Of a DNA stretch of 64,000 bases, positions 1-9,952 are shown piece by piece. Source of the DNA: Rehmannia glutinosa (taxonomy: Eukaryota; Streptophyta; Magnoliopsida; Lamiales; Orobanchaceae); NCBI GenBank assembly GCA_016081115.2, contig JABTTQ020003423.1, forward strand, positions 124,001 through 188,000. The letters run 5' to 3'. The position numbers and the translations under genes were made by a program. Below the pieces are notes generated by a model. The model searched no databases and was not told where the DNA came from. It saw only the letters and a program-made list of their open reading frames with translations. The stretch's first letter is position 1; every line of letters starts with the position of its first letter.

Positions 1-1511
1 TCTTGATTTTTCCTAGGCCTAGAACGTTCCCATGGGCGTTCTTGCCTATGTCCGGCCTCATGGCAACCTCTCAACCGGCTTCACAACTTGTGACCAGATG
101 ATCTTCGCCTAGGGTTACGGTTACGTCCTCCACCTCCACCTCGTTCTTCTTTCAAACCAAAATTTTGCAGGTAGCCTTGCTGAATGGGTCTTTATATCTC
201 ATCTCGCAATTGGATACAATCCTTAGTATCGTGGCCATGGTATTTGTGAAAGCGACAATATTTGTCCATGTTTCTTTGACCCGAGGTTGTCTTCATCTTT
301 TTTGGCCACCTTAGCATATCAGTTCGCTCTATGGCCATTAGGGCATAACTTCGGGGCGCATTCAATAGAGTTTATTTATTGTGCCTCGCTATCCTAGGGC
401 GATCTTGATCTGGACCTCTCTTGGTCCTAAACCGAAGCCTCTCCCTCCCTCCCGTGGATCCTGGGCCACATATGACCACTATTGATCTTTCAGAGCATTG
501 ATCTCTTCTTCCTGTATGTATTTTTGGGTCACCTCCGTTAGCTGTTCCTTATCGACAGGTGGTTCGCAAGCAAGTGCCGATGCTAAGGGTCCTTTTTGCA
601 ATCCAAGGATAAAGATATTAGTCATCATATCAATTTTCATATCTTGCACCTCCAAAGCTTCATCATTGAACCGATTTATAAACTCCTTGAGTGATTCTCT
701 CACACCTTACCTTATAGTGAACAAATGTGAAGCCGACCTTCGAGCCCGCTTTTGGCTTGCGAACTGATACAAGAACTTTCTAGCCAACTGTTCATAAGAA
801 ACCACAGTTCCCCTAGGTAATCCCATGAACCATTCCTGCGCCTTTCCCTTCAGCGTCGTAATGAATATTCTAGCATTCATGGCATTAGATTGCCCATACA
901 ATTGCATCACGTGGTCAAAAGCAGTGAGATGTTCCTGAGGGTCTCTATTCCCATCATATTTCGGGGGATCAGGAAGCTTAAAGTTCGGCGTGACCACCTC
1001 GGTTAGGATCTTGGGAGAAAATAGAGATCCTCTTTTCTGCAAAGTGGATGTTACAGCTCCCCTTCCGCTTCAAATCATCTAGTTGTCGAGTAACATGTTC
1101 GATTTGCTCACTCAGTTCATTTATGTCCCCTGGCTTGTTAACTGGTTCGACTACGACCTCCACTGGTCGCCTCGCTGGTAGCTTAACAGCTTGGCTAGCC
1201 ATCTCTTCCAAGTCATCTGGTACTTCGTTTCGCTTCTCCACATTTCCTCCTCTCAGTGGGGAATCTTGAGGAGGTTCCTCCATAACCTTCTTGCCTTTTC
1301 TCTCCCTATCCTCCCACATTTTTTCCAGCATTTTCTCAAAGTCGCTAGTTTTCATGTGAATCATCTGCTCCTCCTCCCGAACCAAAAAAGGTTCCGCGAA
1401 GTGAAATGAATGATTGGGGGATCCTCCTCGAGGAGGTTCCTCCATGACCCTCTGAGGTGTCTTTGATGCGTGCTTAGGTGTTTCCAATGTCTTCCCTGGT
1501 GTTTCCTCCAT
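1..1511 (-). pseudogene. Ty3/gypsy (Tat-like) gag, cut by window edge and frameshifted
   Basis: This is the capsid gene of a minus-strand LTR retrotransposon. The start ATG at 1511 lies about 20 nt past the primer-binding site. The N-terminal third (1511-978) is charged and probably coiled-coil. After a frame change the retrotransposon gag core follows (1042-707), with the recognisable stretch RIFITTLKGKAQEWFMGLP. A second frame change leads to 703-479 (ESLKEFINRFNDEALEVQ, the usual continuation of this domain). Near 200-265 a zinc-knuckle-like stretch reads KYCRFHKYHGHDTKDC. Protease and pol would lie left of the window. Three frames are needed to follow one domain, so the copy is broken or the sequence has small indel errors. 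The Tat assignment rests on the gag motifs and the related antisense ORF next door. Confidence 0.8.
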
Positions 1512-1530
1512 CTTTAGCTAGACATCTTTC

Positions 1531-1545
1531 CCACAGATGGCGCCA
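1531..1545 (-). other. Primer-binding site of the minus-strand gypsy element
   Basis: On the minus strand TGGCGCCATCTGTGG starts two bases after the LTR end (CCTAAATCA, then GT). TGGCGCC at this spacing is typical of gypsy PBSs complementary to a tRNA 3' end. I cannot assign the tRNA. Confidence 0.7.
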
Positions 1546-1547
1546 AC

Positions 1548-1971
1548 TGATTTAGGAATGTAAATCAAATGTACCTGACCTAGGGACCCACGAAGCAAGG
1601 TGAGGTACTTTGTTCGAGGGTACCTGAAATAGAACGCATGTTAGGCTAGCCGGGATGACTCCCAGCTAAGACCCTCCGATGCCTAAGTCAGAATCTGGTA
1701 GTTGAGGTACTTAGAAAGCTAAAGAGCGAGGTAATTTAGAATAATGACAAGTTACCTTTTACCTTGATTTTTGTGCCATATTTATAGTACTGTTCACCGT
1801 GTGATACGGATCATCGTACATGTGGCACCCTATCGATGGTGTGTAGTTCCCGGGTGACCCGACCCATATAAAAAAGTCATGGATCTTGGGGCATCTTGGT
1901 AATTTCCAGTGAGGCGAGATCAATATGGTGATTTTGACATAGGCGATGCTAATATGGTAATTTTCATATCA
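1548..1971 (-). repeat. LTR of the minus-strand Tat-like element (5' LTR)
   Basis: Minus-strand termini are TGATATGAAAATTACC and TTCCTAAATCA (TG...CA). It is followed by a PBS and gag, so it is the 5' LTR. A TATA-like CTATAAATATGG lies near 1777-1788. The same sequence recurs inverted at 3328-3825. At 424 bp it is about 75 bp shorter than that copy, so internal deletions are likely. Confidence 0.8.
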
Positions 1972-3040
1972 CACTTCTTTGGGGAAACCTCACTCGGAGG
2001 GTCAACTGCCACAATCATAGCAGGACTCGAAGATAATGCCACGCCTAGAGGGATCCTTGAAGTGGCAACTTCCTGACGAGCTCGTTTACGAGCAAGCAGA
2101 ACCTCCTTTTGGTCAGCTAAAGCCTTATCGAGGACGACAGCTCGGATAGCCATATCTACATATGAACAAAGAGGAAGGAAGTATATTAGTATAAACTATC
2201 AATCAAATAGAGAAAATAAAAGTAGAAAATTACCAAGGGTAAGAGTTTCTGGACGAGGAGCGGGGTTAAGATTGACCAATGATAGAACATCCTCAGTAAT
2301 AAGACCGTAAGCTTCATACCAACATTGGGTCAACCTAGACACGAAGTCAGCCTCCCAAGAAGCAGGAGGTAGGTTCCGAAGGCGAGGCCGGCTTAGCCTC
2401 CAATTGGAAGGCAGATTCCAAGGATTTTCTTTTGGGGCTCGAATGAAGATGAACCTCTCTTTCCAAGACCATACTGAGGAAGGGACTCTATGCAAGAATT
2501 TTCTATTGGTCCTCGGGGAGATATAAAAGAACCCGGAGTTAGTGATGGTGGAAGAAGAATTAATGGAATAAAGTGTGCATAAGTTAGAAAGTGAGGTGGC
2601 TTCTCCGAAGTGATGCATTAGGATAATAAATCTTACAATATGAGGATAGGAATTGGGGACGAGCTGAGCGGGGTAAACATCGAACCTCCTTAAAATATTA
2701 GCGACATGACGAGATAAAGGGAACCTAAGACCCACCTCGAGGCTCGCGAGGTGAAAGGCTAGGCGACAAGGAGGAGGTTTATCTATCCTATTACTAGTAT
2801 CAGGCACTGTTCTAAAAGACCCCGCCTAGCTCCGATTAGTCCCCGCCCAGGCGCTAGGCCCCCCTTGTCTGGCTATGTTATTTTTTCAATTAGGTCCCGC
2901 CTAACCCCACTCAGGTCTCGTCTAGCCCAGCCCAGGCTCCACCTAGGCGCTAGGTCCCAGTCTGCCGCCCGACTAGCGGCTAGAAATTTTTAGAACACTA
3001 ATCAGGGATGATAATCTCATATGCGTCGGGAATAGAAAGA
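1972..3040 (-). pseudogene. Antisense extra ORF of a Tat element (Transposase_28-like, PF04195), interrupted
   Basis: The minus-strand reading contains the hallmark of the 'putative gypsy type transposon' domain: a Tyr-Glu-x-Ile-Ile-Pro segment (near 3030), then PPPCRLAFHLASLEVGLRFP and PAQLVPNSYPHIVRFIIL. A 78-bp intron is evident: donor CTTG|GTAATTTTC at 2233, acceptor CATATGTAG at 2156, and the frame continues in 2155-1972. Two insertions break it. A MITE (2805-3000) sits in the codons after the Ile-Ile-Pro motif, and the LTR at 1971 truncates the 3' end. The ORF is antisense to the LTR at 3328-3825, as described for extra ORFs of Tat-lineage gypsy elements. Its function is unknown. Confidence 0.7.
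2805..3000. mobile_element. MITE inserted in the antisense ORF, TSD ATCAGG
   Basis: Imperfect inverted termini CACTGTTCTAAAAG and TTTTTAGAACACTA flank a GC-rich body with repeated GCGCTAGG/CGCCTAG words. ATCAGG is duplicated on both sides (2799-2804 and 3001-3006). Removing the element and one ATCAGG rejoins the ORF frame. A diverged relative appears near 21.85-22.04 kb. It is possibly hAT-type, but a full 8-bp TSD is not clear. Confidence 0.7.
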
Positions 3041-3167
3041 AAACCTACCTAAAGTGAAGCGAAGTGGATGAGTCTTGCGAGGTTAAAAATCCTAGGTCAA
3101 GGCGAACTCAAGTTGCGAGGTGGTCCGAGGTAAAAAGTACGAAAAGTGAAACTTTGAAAAAGGCAAT

Positions 3168-3180
3168 CTTATATATATAG
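3168..3180 (-). promoter_or_regulatory. TATA box upstream of the antisense ORF
   Basis: The minus strand reads CTATATATATAAG, roughly 130-170 nt before the first recognisable codons of the antisense ORF. This fits an independent promoter for that ORF. It is inferred from position and motif only. Confidence 0.4.
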
Positions 3181-3327
3181 AGAAGGGCGGGAAAATCAAT
3201 GGTCATGATTGAACGTCTATTCAAAATCAACGACTGGGATGGAAGATCTGGATCGAGTCGCTTCGAATTCAAGGACCTGGATCGAGTCACTTTAGCAATA
3301 AATTACTAAAGTAACTGGGGGAGTAAA

Positions 3328-3825
3328 TGATATGAAAATTACTATGCTAGCCTCGCCTAGGTCGAAATTACCATCTTGACCTCGGCTCGCTGGAAATTAC
3401 CAAGATGCCCCCAGGATCCGCGGTTTTTTATATAGGTCCCGGCCCGATCCGAAAGTTCGGGTAGGGTCGCCTGGGATCCCTCCACCGTCGATAGAGTGCC
3501 ACATGTACGATGATCCGCATTACACGGTGAGCAGCACTATAAATACGGCACGAAAATCAAGGTAAAAAGTAACTTGTCATTATTCTAAATTACCTCGCTA
3601 TTTATCTTTCTAAGTACCTCAACTACCTAATTCTGACTTAGGCATCGGAGGGCCTTAGCTGGGGGCCACCCCGGCTAGTCTAACGTGTGCTCTGTTTTAG
3701 GTACCCTCGAACAAAGTACCTCACCTCGCATTCTGGAATTCTAGGTCAGGTCACCTCGTGCAAAATATCCCACCTCACTTTCTGGGACCCTAGGTCAGGT
3801 GCATCTGATTTACTTTCCTAAATCA
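3328..3825 (+). repeat. 3' LTR of a plus-strand Tat-like gypsy element
   Basis: Termini are TGATATGAAAATTAC...TTTCCTAAATCA (TG...CA), and the sequence is the inverted homologue of the LTR at 1548-1971. A polypurine tract (CTGGGGGAGTAAA) directly precedes it and no PBS follows, so it is a 3' LTR. A TATA box CTATAAATAC lies near 3537-3546. The element's 5' part would lie beyond the minus-strand insertion, outside the window. Confidence 0.75.
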
Positions 3826-3989
3826 TAATCTTTTGTTTGTTTATAGAGCAAGAAGAGGGGGAAAAGACAGAGAAATGTTATGATATAATAATAAATAAAA
3901 AAAAAGAAAAAAAACGTTACGACATATTTAAGTTTAGACTTTAGAGGGTAAAAAATTTCTAGTATTTTTTTTAGAGGGTATATCAAAAT

Positions 3990-4181
3990 TAGGGGTGTCA
4001 ATTTGGTTCATTGTGTCGGATTCATATTTGGTTTCGGGTTGATTTCAAGTAATGCTCAAAATAAATCAAAAATTAAGTAAAAGATAAAATAACAATGTTT
4101 AGACAAATTGATAACTTCGTGTCAAATTAATGTTTGTCGTGTTTGGATCTGTTAGTGTTAGGTCAGGAATTGACACTCCTT
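3990..4181. mobile_element. hAT-type MITE, 8-bp TSD ATCAAAAT
   Basis: A 192-bp element with termini TAGGGGTGTCAATT and AATTGACACTCCTT. The perfect 8-bp duplication ATCAAAAT occurs at 3982-3989 and 4182-4189, which is the hAT length. It is non-coding and has TIRs like the elements at 8076-8605 and 20.4-20.6 kb. Confidence 0.85.
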
Positions 4182-4386
4182 ATCAAAATAATAGAATTTA
4201 GGAGGATATTGGAAGATTTACCCTATACAAAACATAATACATATTGTCGCATTAACTACCTCGTCCGTTTTAAGTATTATGTTTGATACTTTTCACACGT
4301 TACATCTTTAAATGTTCGAAAGAAAGTTGTACTCATCACGGTACTTCATTTAATTCTTCGGGTGACTTGCATAGCTTTATAATTTA

Positions 4387-5697
4387 CAGGGCAAAATACA
4401 TTATACCCCCTTGAATTTAACCTAATGTATCAAATACTTCTCTAAACTTGACAATACAAGTATGTAATATTTCCCCCTCAATCAAAGTATGTGGACAAAA
4501 TTACCTTTAATAACAATTACTTTTAGCATATTTTAATAATTCTACCTTAATTTGGATTTTATATTCTTTATTAAATTATTTTTTTTAGAAAAAGCAACTA
4601 GTAACTTACTAGTTTAAATATTAAAAATATTTTAATAATAGATGAGTATAACAAATATACAAAAATATTGAATGTAGAAATTGTTTGATTATTTGAGTCC
4701 AATGTATTTAACTCTTTTAAATAATATGAACAAAAATATTTTTTAATATTGAATATACATACATATTCTTCTAAAAATTATTAATAATTTATATTTCTAA
4801 TATAATGTATATGTAACGGTTTAGTACAAAACCACGAGTTTGTAGCTTAAGTGATATCGCTTACCCTTTGTAAGGGTGTTGATCGGGGTTTGAACTCAAT
4901 ATCTTTCAGTTTCTTTGGAATTTATCCGCTTCCCTCCAACCAGTACTACCAACTTATTTAAAAAAAAAAGCAGTTTAGTACGAAAGAAGAAATAATACAT
5001 GATATTTTCTTCGGTAATATTAAAATATTTTAAAAACTCTTTGCTCAAATAACAAGATTAGTGTCTAAATTATTTTAATAGAACTAACTGGGTTTGCTTT
5101 TAACTTATTTCATTCAATTGTTCATTAAAGTTATTAATTTATTGATGTTATGTTTTGGACTACAATCATATGTTTTTAATAAGTTGGGAGTAGTGGTAGG
5201 AGAAGAAGAAATAAGTTTCAAAGATGTGAGAAAGATCTGAGGGTTGAACCCCGATCAATACCCTTCAAAAGGATGGCGATACCACAACTACGAATCATAT
5301 TGAATAAACAATAAATAAATTAAGAGTGTAAAAATAAGTTAAAAGCGCACCCAATAATTTTTTTTGTACTATTTAAAAGAGTCAAATACATTGAACTTAA
5401 ATAATCAAAATAATTTCTAACTTCAATATTTATGGATATTTGTTAGGCTCATCTATTATTAAAATATTTTTAATATTTGAACTAGTTAAATTACTAGTTG
5501 CTTTTTCTAACAAAATAATGTAAATAAAGAATATAAAACCAAAATTAAGGTACAATTGCTAAAATCATGCTAAAAATAATTATTATTAAGGGTAATTTTG
5601 TCCGCATACTTTAATATTAGGGGGTAAGTGTTACATTGACAAGTTCGTGGTATATTAGATCAAGTTCAAGGGTATATTGTATTTTTAATTTTGCCCT
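4387..5697. mobile_element. Long-inverted-repeat (foldback) element
   Basis: About 360 bp at the left (4387-4750) is repeated inverted at the right (5345-5697). Termini are CAGGGCAAAATACA and TTTTGCCCT, flanked by AATTTA on both sides. A second inner inverted pair (about 4830-4965 and 5170-5300) carries tRNA-promoter-like words on the left arm (TAGCTTAAGTG and GGGTTTGAACTC). The central loop is AT-rich and non-coding. The superfamily is not determined, and the transcript would fold into a long hairpin. Confidence 0.7.
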
Positions 5698-6127
5698 AAT
5701 TTATAATAAGATTATATTAGAAGACCTGGGATTTGGAGAAAAAAAATAATAGCTTAATAATTTTAAAAAATATATTAAATTTGTAATATCAATGATAAAA
5801 TAATTATTAATATTTTAGAAACTTTTAATAACAAATTTACCGGTGTTGGCGTGTTGCAATTGAACTCTCACGAGGGGTTAAATGAAAGTTGGAGATTGTT
5901 ATGGGATAAATTGTATTTTTGCCCTTTTTGTTTTTTTCTCATTTCGAACCAAATGTGTTCTTCTATTCCAAAACCGTATTACATCTTCTATTCTAATCAC
6001 ACAGATGATTGTCACGTGTATAACACTTATCATATTAATTTTCAAATATAAATTGTGCGCTTTAAACATGATAATATTATATACGTGACAATCATCGATC
6101 TGATGGAATAGAAAGGTCTCATCCGCG
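5698..6127. other. AT-rich intergenic DNA, no gene seen
   Basis: Two overlapping short reading frames near 5851-6088 lack codon bias or recognisable motifs and look random. Confidence 0.6.
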
Positions 6128-6446
6128 TAGGGGTGTAAAAAGAAGCGAAGTTTAACATAATATTGTTCAAGTTTGTTTGAATTTTAATCGAGCTTCAACA
6201 ATTGTTTTTTATCTTGGTTTGATTATTAATCGAATCGAACCCGAACGAGCTTTAATCAAGCCGAACACAAATCGAGCTCGAGTAGTTTGATATTTTTCCC
6301 CTTTTTTTATACTTTTTTAGTAATGAGTCGAGCTCGAACCGAGCTTTACATCTTATCGAACAAAAAATGTGTTCAAATTTAATTCGTTAAGTTAACAAAC
6401 CAAACTCAAACGAGCTTTTAACGATAAATCTCTAATCGAGTATTGA
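6128..6446. mobile_element. MITE copy rich in TCGAGC words (copy 1 of 2)
   Basis: It starts TAGGGGTGTAAA, a hAT-MITE-like terminus. The body of repeated GAGCTCGA/ATCGAGCTT words matches 12281-12616 in inverse orientation up to ATCGAGTATTGA. The opposite terminus and TSD are not recognised, so one end may be truncated. It ends about 75 bp upstream of the UGT start codon and may overlap its promoter. Confidence 0.6.
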
Positions 6447-6522
6447 GGTGGCTGCATTTCGACTTGCTATTTATGCTTCAACTATATCTTCAAATTTTGT
6501 TGTACTTTAGAAAAAACAAACA

Positions 6523-7911
6523 ATGGAAAACACCATTGTTCTTTATTCTACACCAGAGCACTTAAATTCCATGTCAAATTTAGCAACGTTCATCAACAAA
6601 CACCACCCCTCCATCTCCGTCGTACTGATTAGCACTGCCGCCGAAGGCGGCGGCGGAGCCACCGCGCCTTCCGTCACTTACCACCGTCTCCCCACCCCTA
6701 ATCTTCCACAAAACTCAACCTCCGACCTCCTCGAACTCAACTTCGAAATCCCCCGTCTCAACAACCCTAATCTCCGCCAAGCACTCGAAGAAATTTCCCA
6801 GAAATCAAAAATCAAAGCATTAATCATCCATTTTTTCTGCAATTCGGCATTCGAAGTTTCTACGAGCTTGAATATACCCACTTATTTCTGCCATACCACC
6901 GGCGCTTTTCCCCTTTGTGTTTTACTTTATTGGCCAAACATTCACGAAAAATTTCCCGGAAATTTGAATGATGTTGTTGTTGTTGAAATCCCTGGCTGCC
7001 CACCGATTCGCTCAGTAGATCTCCCCGAGATTATGATTTTTCGTCAGCGTAATTTTTACAAACACCTTGTGTGCACCGCGATGAACATGCGGAAATCGGC
7101 TGGGTTAATCGTCAACACGTTCTACGCGCTCGAGTTTAGAGCTATGGAGGCTTTAGCAAACGGTTTGTGCGTCCCGGATGGGACGACTCCGCCAGTTTAC
7201 TCGCTCGGACCGTTAATCGGCGAAAAAACCGGCGGCGCAGAGCACGAATGCTTGCGGTGGTTGGATCTACAGCCGAGCAAAAGCGTCGTTTTCCTCTGTT
7301 TCGGAAGACGCGGTGTTTTTCCCATTAAACAGTTAAGAGAAATGGCGATCGGTTTGGAAAATAGCGGTTACAGATTTCTCTGGGCGGTGCGAAATCCGCC
7401 GGAGAAACAGAGCTCCGAGGAGCCGGACCTGGAGGCGCTGTTGCCGGAGGGTTTTTTGGAGAGAAATAGGGAAAGGGGTGTTGTTCTGAAGTCGTGGGCC
7501 CCACAGACGGATGTGCTGAGTCACGAATCGGTTGGGGGTTTCGTGACGCACTGCGGCCAGTGCTCGGTCCTCGAAGCGGTGTCGTTTGGGGTTCCGATGA
7601 TCGGATGGCCGCTGTACGCGGAGCAGAGGATGAATCGGGTTTTCATGGTGGAGGAGATGAAGGTGGCGGTGGCGGTGGAGGAGCTGGAGGATGGGTTCGT
7701 GACGGCGGATGAGCTGGAGAAGAGAATAAGGGAGTTGATGGAGTCGGAGATGGGAAGAGAGATTAGGCGGCGTGTGACGGAGCTGAAATGCTCCGCCGCG
7801 GCGGCGGTGAGAGGGTGGCTCGTCGCTGGTGGCTTTGGAGAAGCTTATGGAGACTGTGACTCGGGTTTAAGTGTAATAATAGGTATTTATTGGGTAAACG
7901 TGAAAAAATAA
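6523..7911 (+). CDS. UGT88D-like: Family-1 UDP-glycosyltransferase, UGT88D-like (flavonoid 7-O-glucuronosyl/glucosyltransferase family)
   Basis: Intronless, 462 residues as read. The N-terminus IVLYSTPEHLNSM matches the Lamiales UGT88D group and keeps the catalytic His (H13). The C-terminal half has LRWLDLQPSKSVVFLCFGR and a PSPG box starting at W325 (WAPQ) and ending AEQ. Members transfer glucose or glucuronic acid from the UDP-sugar to flavonoid hydroxyls in the cytosol. Oddities: the Asp that normally partners the His is His (H103 in ALIIHFFCNSAFEV). PSPG position 22, usually Trp (glucose) or Arg (Lamiales glucuronosyltransferases), is Gln (Q346), followed by Cys347 instead of Asn. From codon 431 (GGG at 7813-7815) the reading departs from the family. 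One base over, it reads GSSLVALEKLMETVTRV and stops at 7868-7870. The start is the only ATG at the family position, and a TATA-like CTATTTAT lies near 6469. The family call is firm. Activity and donor are uncertain, and the gene may be a decaying copy. Confidence 0.92.
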   Translation: MENTIVLYSTPEHLNSMSNLATFINKHHPSISVVLISTAAEGGGGATAPSVTYHRLPTPNLPQNSTSDLLELNFEIPRLNNPNLRQALEEISQKSKIKALIIHFFCNSAFEVSTSLNIPTYFCHTTGAFPLCVLLYWPNIHEKFPGNLNDVVVVEIPGCPPIRSVDLPEIMIFRQRNFYKHLVCTAMNMRKSAGLIVNTFYALEFRAMEALANGLCVPDGTTPPVYSLGPLIGEKTGGAEHECLRWLDLQPSKSVVFLCFGRRGVFPIKQLREMAIGLENSGYRFLWAVRNPPEKQSSEEPDLEALLPEGFLERNRERGVVLKSWAPQTDVLSHESVGGFVTHCGQCSVLEAVSFGVPMIGWPLYAEQRMNRVFMVEEMKVAVAVEELEDGFVTADELEKRIRELMESEMGREIRRRVTELKCSAAAAVRGWLVAGGFGEAYGDCDSGLSVIIGIYWVNVKK

Positions 7912-8075
7912 ATAATAGAAAATAGGAAAATAAATAATGTGCCCCTTGATTAATTTTTGTATAATTTTTAGTAAGTTAGTTAAGGAAATATAGAATAGTG
8001 AAATTAATTTGTGGAACTTTTATATAGTGTACAAGCATTTATAATATCACGTTCTCTTGTGATATGACTTTCGGG

Positions 8076-8605
8076 TAAGGGTGTCAATCGTGTCGTGTTT
8101 CGTGTTCGCGGGTCGTGTTTTTATACAGGTATTACAGGTCTGACACGAATCCGAACCCGACCCGTTTAATTATTCGTGTCAAGATACACAACCCGAACAC
8201 GACCCGTTTATAACACGGGTAACCCAACACGACACGAAAAACCTGTATACTTTAAACTTGACACGAAAAAAAATATTAAAAAAATCAGAAAAAATTAAAA
8301 TTACAAAAAAAAATACATTAAATATTAAAATTTATTAAAAAAATGCATATAATGATTTTTCCATCATCATATAACCAACTAAAACATCACAAAATATTAA
8401 AATAATATATCACAATAAAATTAAACAGGTTACATAGGTCATCGTGTCGACCCACGGGTTGACCCGACCTGACCTATTTATTTTCCGTGTTAACCATGTC
8501 CGACCTGATTTTGACCCAAACCTGTTAAGGGTTGTACCTGTACCTACTAAATTCGTGTTAGATTCGTGTCGTGTCATCGTGTCGTGTCACAAATTGACGC
8601 CCCTA
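8076..8605. mobile_element. hAT-type MITE, 8-bp TSD CTTTCGGG
   Basis: Termini are TAAGGGTGTCAATC and AATTTGTGACACG-like (right end ...AAATTGACGCCCCTA). The perfect 8-bp duplication CTTTCGGG occurs at 8068-8075 and 8606-8613. Subterminal regions repeat CGTGTCGTGT and GACCCG words, and the core is AT-rich. It lies about 200 bp downstream of the UGT. A short plus-strand frame at 8444-8653 is only a by-product of these repeats. Confidence 0.85.
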
Positions 8606-8613
8606 CTTTCGGG

Positions 8614-9698
8614 TTTGGGTGACACTGTAGGAACTGATTTCAACCGTTGGTAGAATATTCTGGATGGTTCAAATTAAGGGATAAATATGTTTATTATTTA
8701 ATTAATTGTTAACATTAATGGTAATCTTATAAAAGAACACTAACAAATAACTACATAAAAATGACAAACAATTACAAGGTTACGGAGAGAAATGTTGCAT
8801 CCTAATTAAAAATTAGTATCTCAATACATATTTCTTCGTATCTTCTTTGTTCTTCTTCCGTTGTATCGTTTTACAACTCATAATACTCTTCCAGTTGTTA
8901 CTTAATCAGTACAATGTTACTACATATGCAAAAACAAATAAATAAAAAATATAGTGATATGATGATATCCTTCTAATTAAACAACAATATTATATCAACC
9001 ATGCAACGACCAAATACTACATATGCATCATCTTAAATAAAGTATAGCACCATCCTTCCAACTAAGCAACAAAGTTACATACTTACATTAGGAATGTCCG
9101 AATGTGCAATGTCCCAATACTATATATACGCATCAACGGTAAATAAAAAATATAGTGATATCCTTTTAATTAATTATGTTGTAAACATAGATTGGAGAAT
9201 TATACTGGGTAGTTTGATTTTTCAAATGATGAGAACTTGAACGAAAAAACACTTTAGTGGCAAAACCAAGCTAGGATGAAAGACCTCCCAAAAGTGTAAA
9301 ACTTTGAAAAAAAGAAATAAAAGCTATTAGTAAAATTGTGTGCAAGTCAATTACTTTTTTTGTCCTCTATAACTTATTCAAAATACTAAAGAATTACTAA
9401 ATAGCCGTAATGCAAATTAGTTATAATCTTTCTTTTTAAAATAAAGGATAAAATTAAGGAGCATCCAAATTTATATACCAACGGCCGATATCAATCCTTA
9501 CGGCTACGGGCTACGATCTTACCCCAAGCTATAGGTCTCATGTATTTGTAATTAAGGATTTAATAAGAATGCTAGACTAAGATACCCTTTGTTTATTCTG
9601 CTCGAGTTATTAAAATCTACTATAGTACTATCAGTGGCAATCAATGGGTCACAGACTCACAGCCCAAAATTACACACTTCAAATCAAGCCTCTTTTAA
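8614..9698. other. AT-rich intergenic DNA with a degenerate tandem array
   Basis: No coding signal. The only structure is the degenerate repeat at 8923-9185. Confidence 0.6.
8923..9185. repeat. Degenerate tandem repeat, unit about 95-105 bp, 2.6 copies
   Basis: Units start at ACATATGC (8923), ACATATGC (about 9019) and ATATACGC (about 9124). They share AAATAAAAAATATAGTGATA, ATCCTTCTAATTAA and CAACAA words. Confidence 0.5.
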
Positions 9699-9938
9699 CC
9701 TCATAGGTTGGCCTGGTGGTGAGAGGTTCTTGCAGTGGTGAGGGTTGCAATTGCAACCTCGCGAGGTCTCGAGTTCGATTCTGACTACTGAAGTGGAGTT
9801 TTGGGGTTGGTTTGCCCCTCTTCCCGAGAGATTAGGACCATCCCAGGAAGGATGGATGTCCCATAGGCTAAGCGATGTGGGGTCTGTCTTTCACATTTGG
9901 TGTGGGGGATACTTTGGGTCGAAAAAAAAAAAAAAAAC
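9699..9938 (+). mobile_element. tRNA-derived SINE with 14-bp TSD
   Basis: The head has RNA polymerase III-like boxes: A-box region TTGGCCTGGTGGTGAGAGG (9708 on) and B-box-like GGTCTCGAGTTCGATTCTG (near 9765). The tRNA-unrelated body ends in a run of about 16 A. The perfect 14-bp duplication CAAGCCTCTTTTAA flanks it (9685-9698 and 9939-9952). The intact tail and perfect TSD suggest a fairly recent insertion. The polymerase III boxes make it look like a tRNA, but the 240-bp length and tail rule that out. Confidence 0.9.
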
Positions 9939-9952
9939 CAAGCCTCTTTTAA

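Noticed and set aside
9699..9938. tRNA gene suggested by A- and B-box-like words
   Set aside because: Length, poly(A) tail and 14-bp TSD show a SINE; no cloverleaf is apparent.
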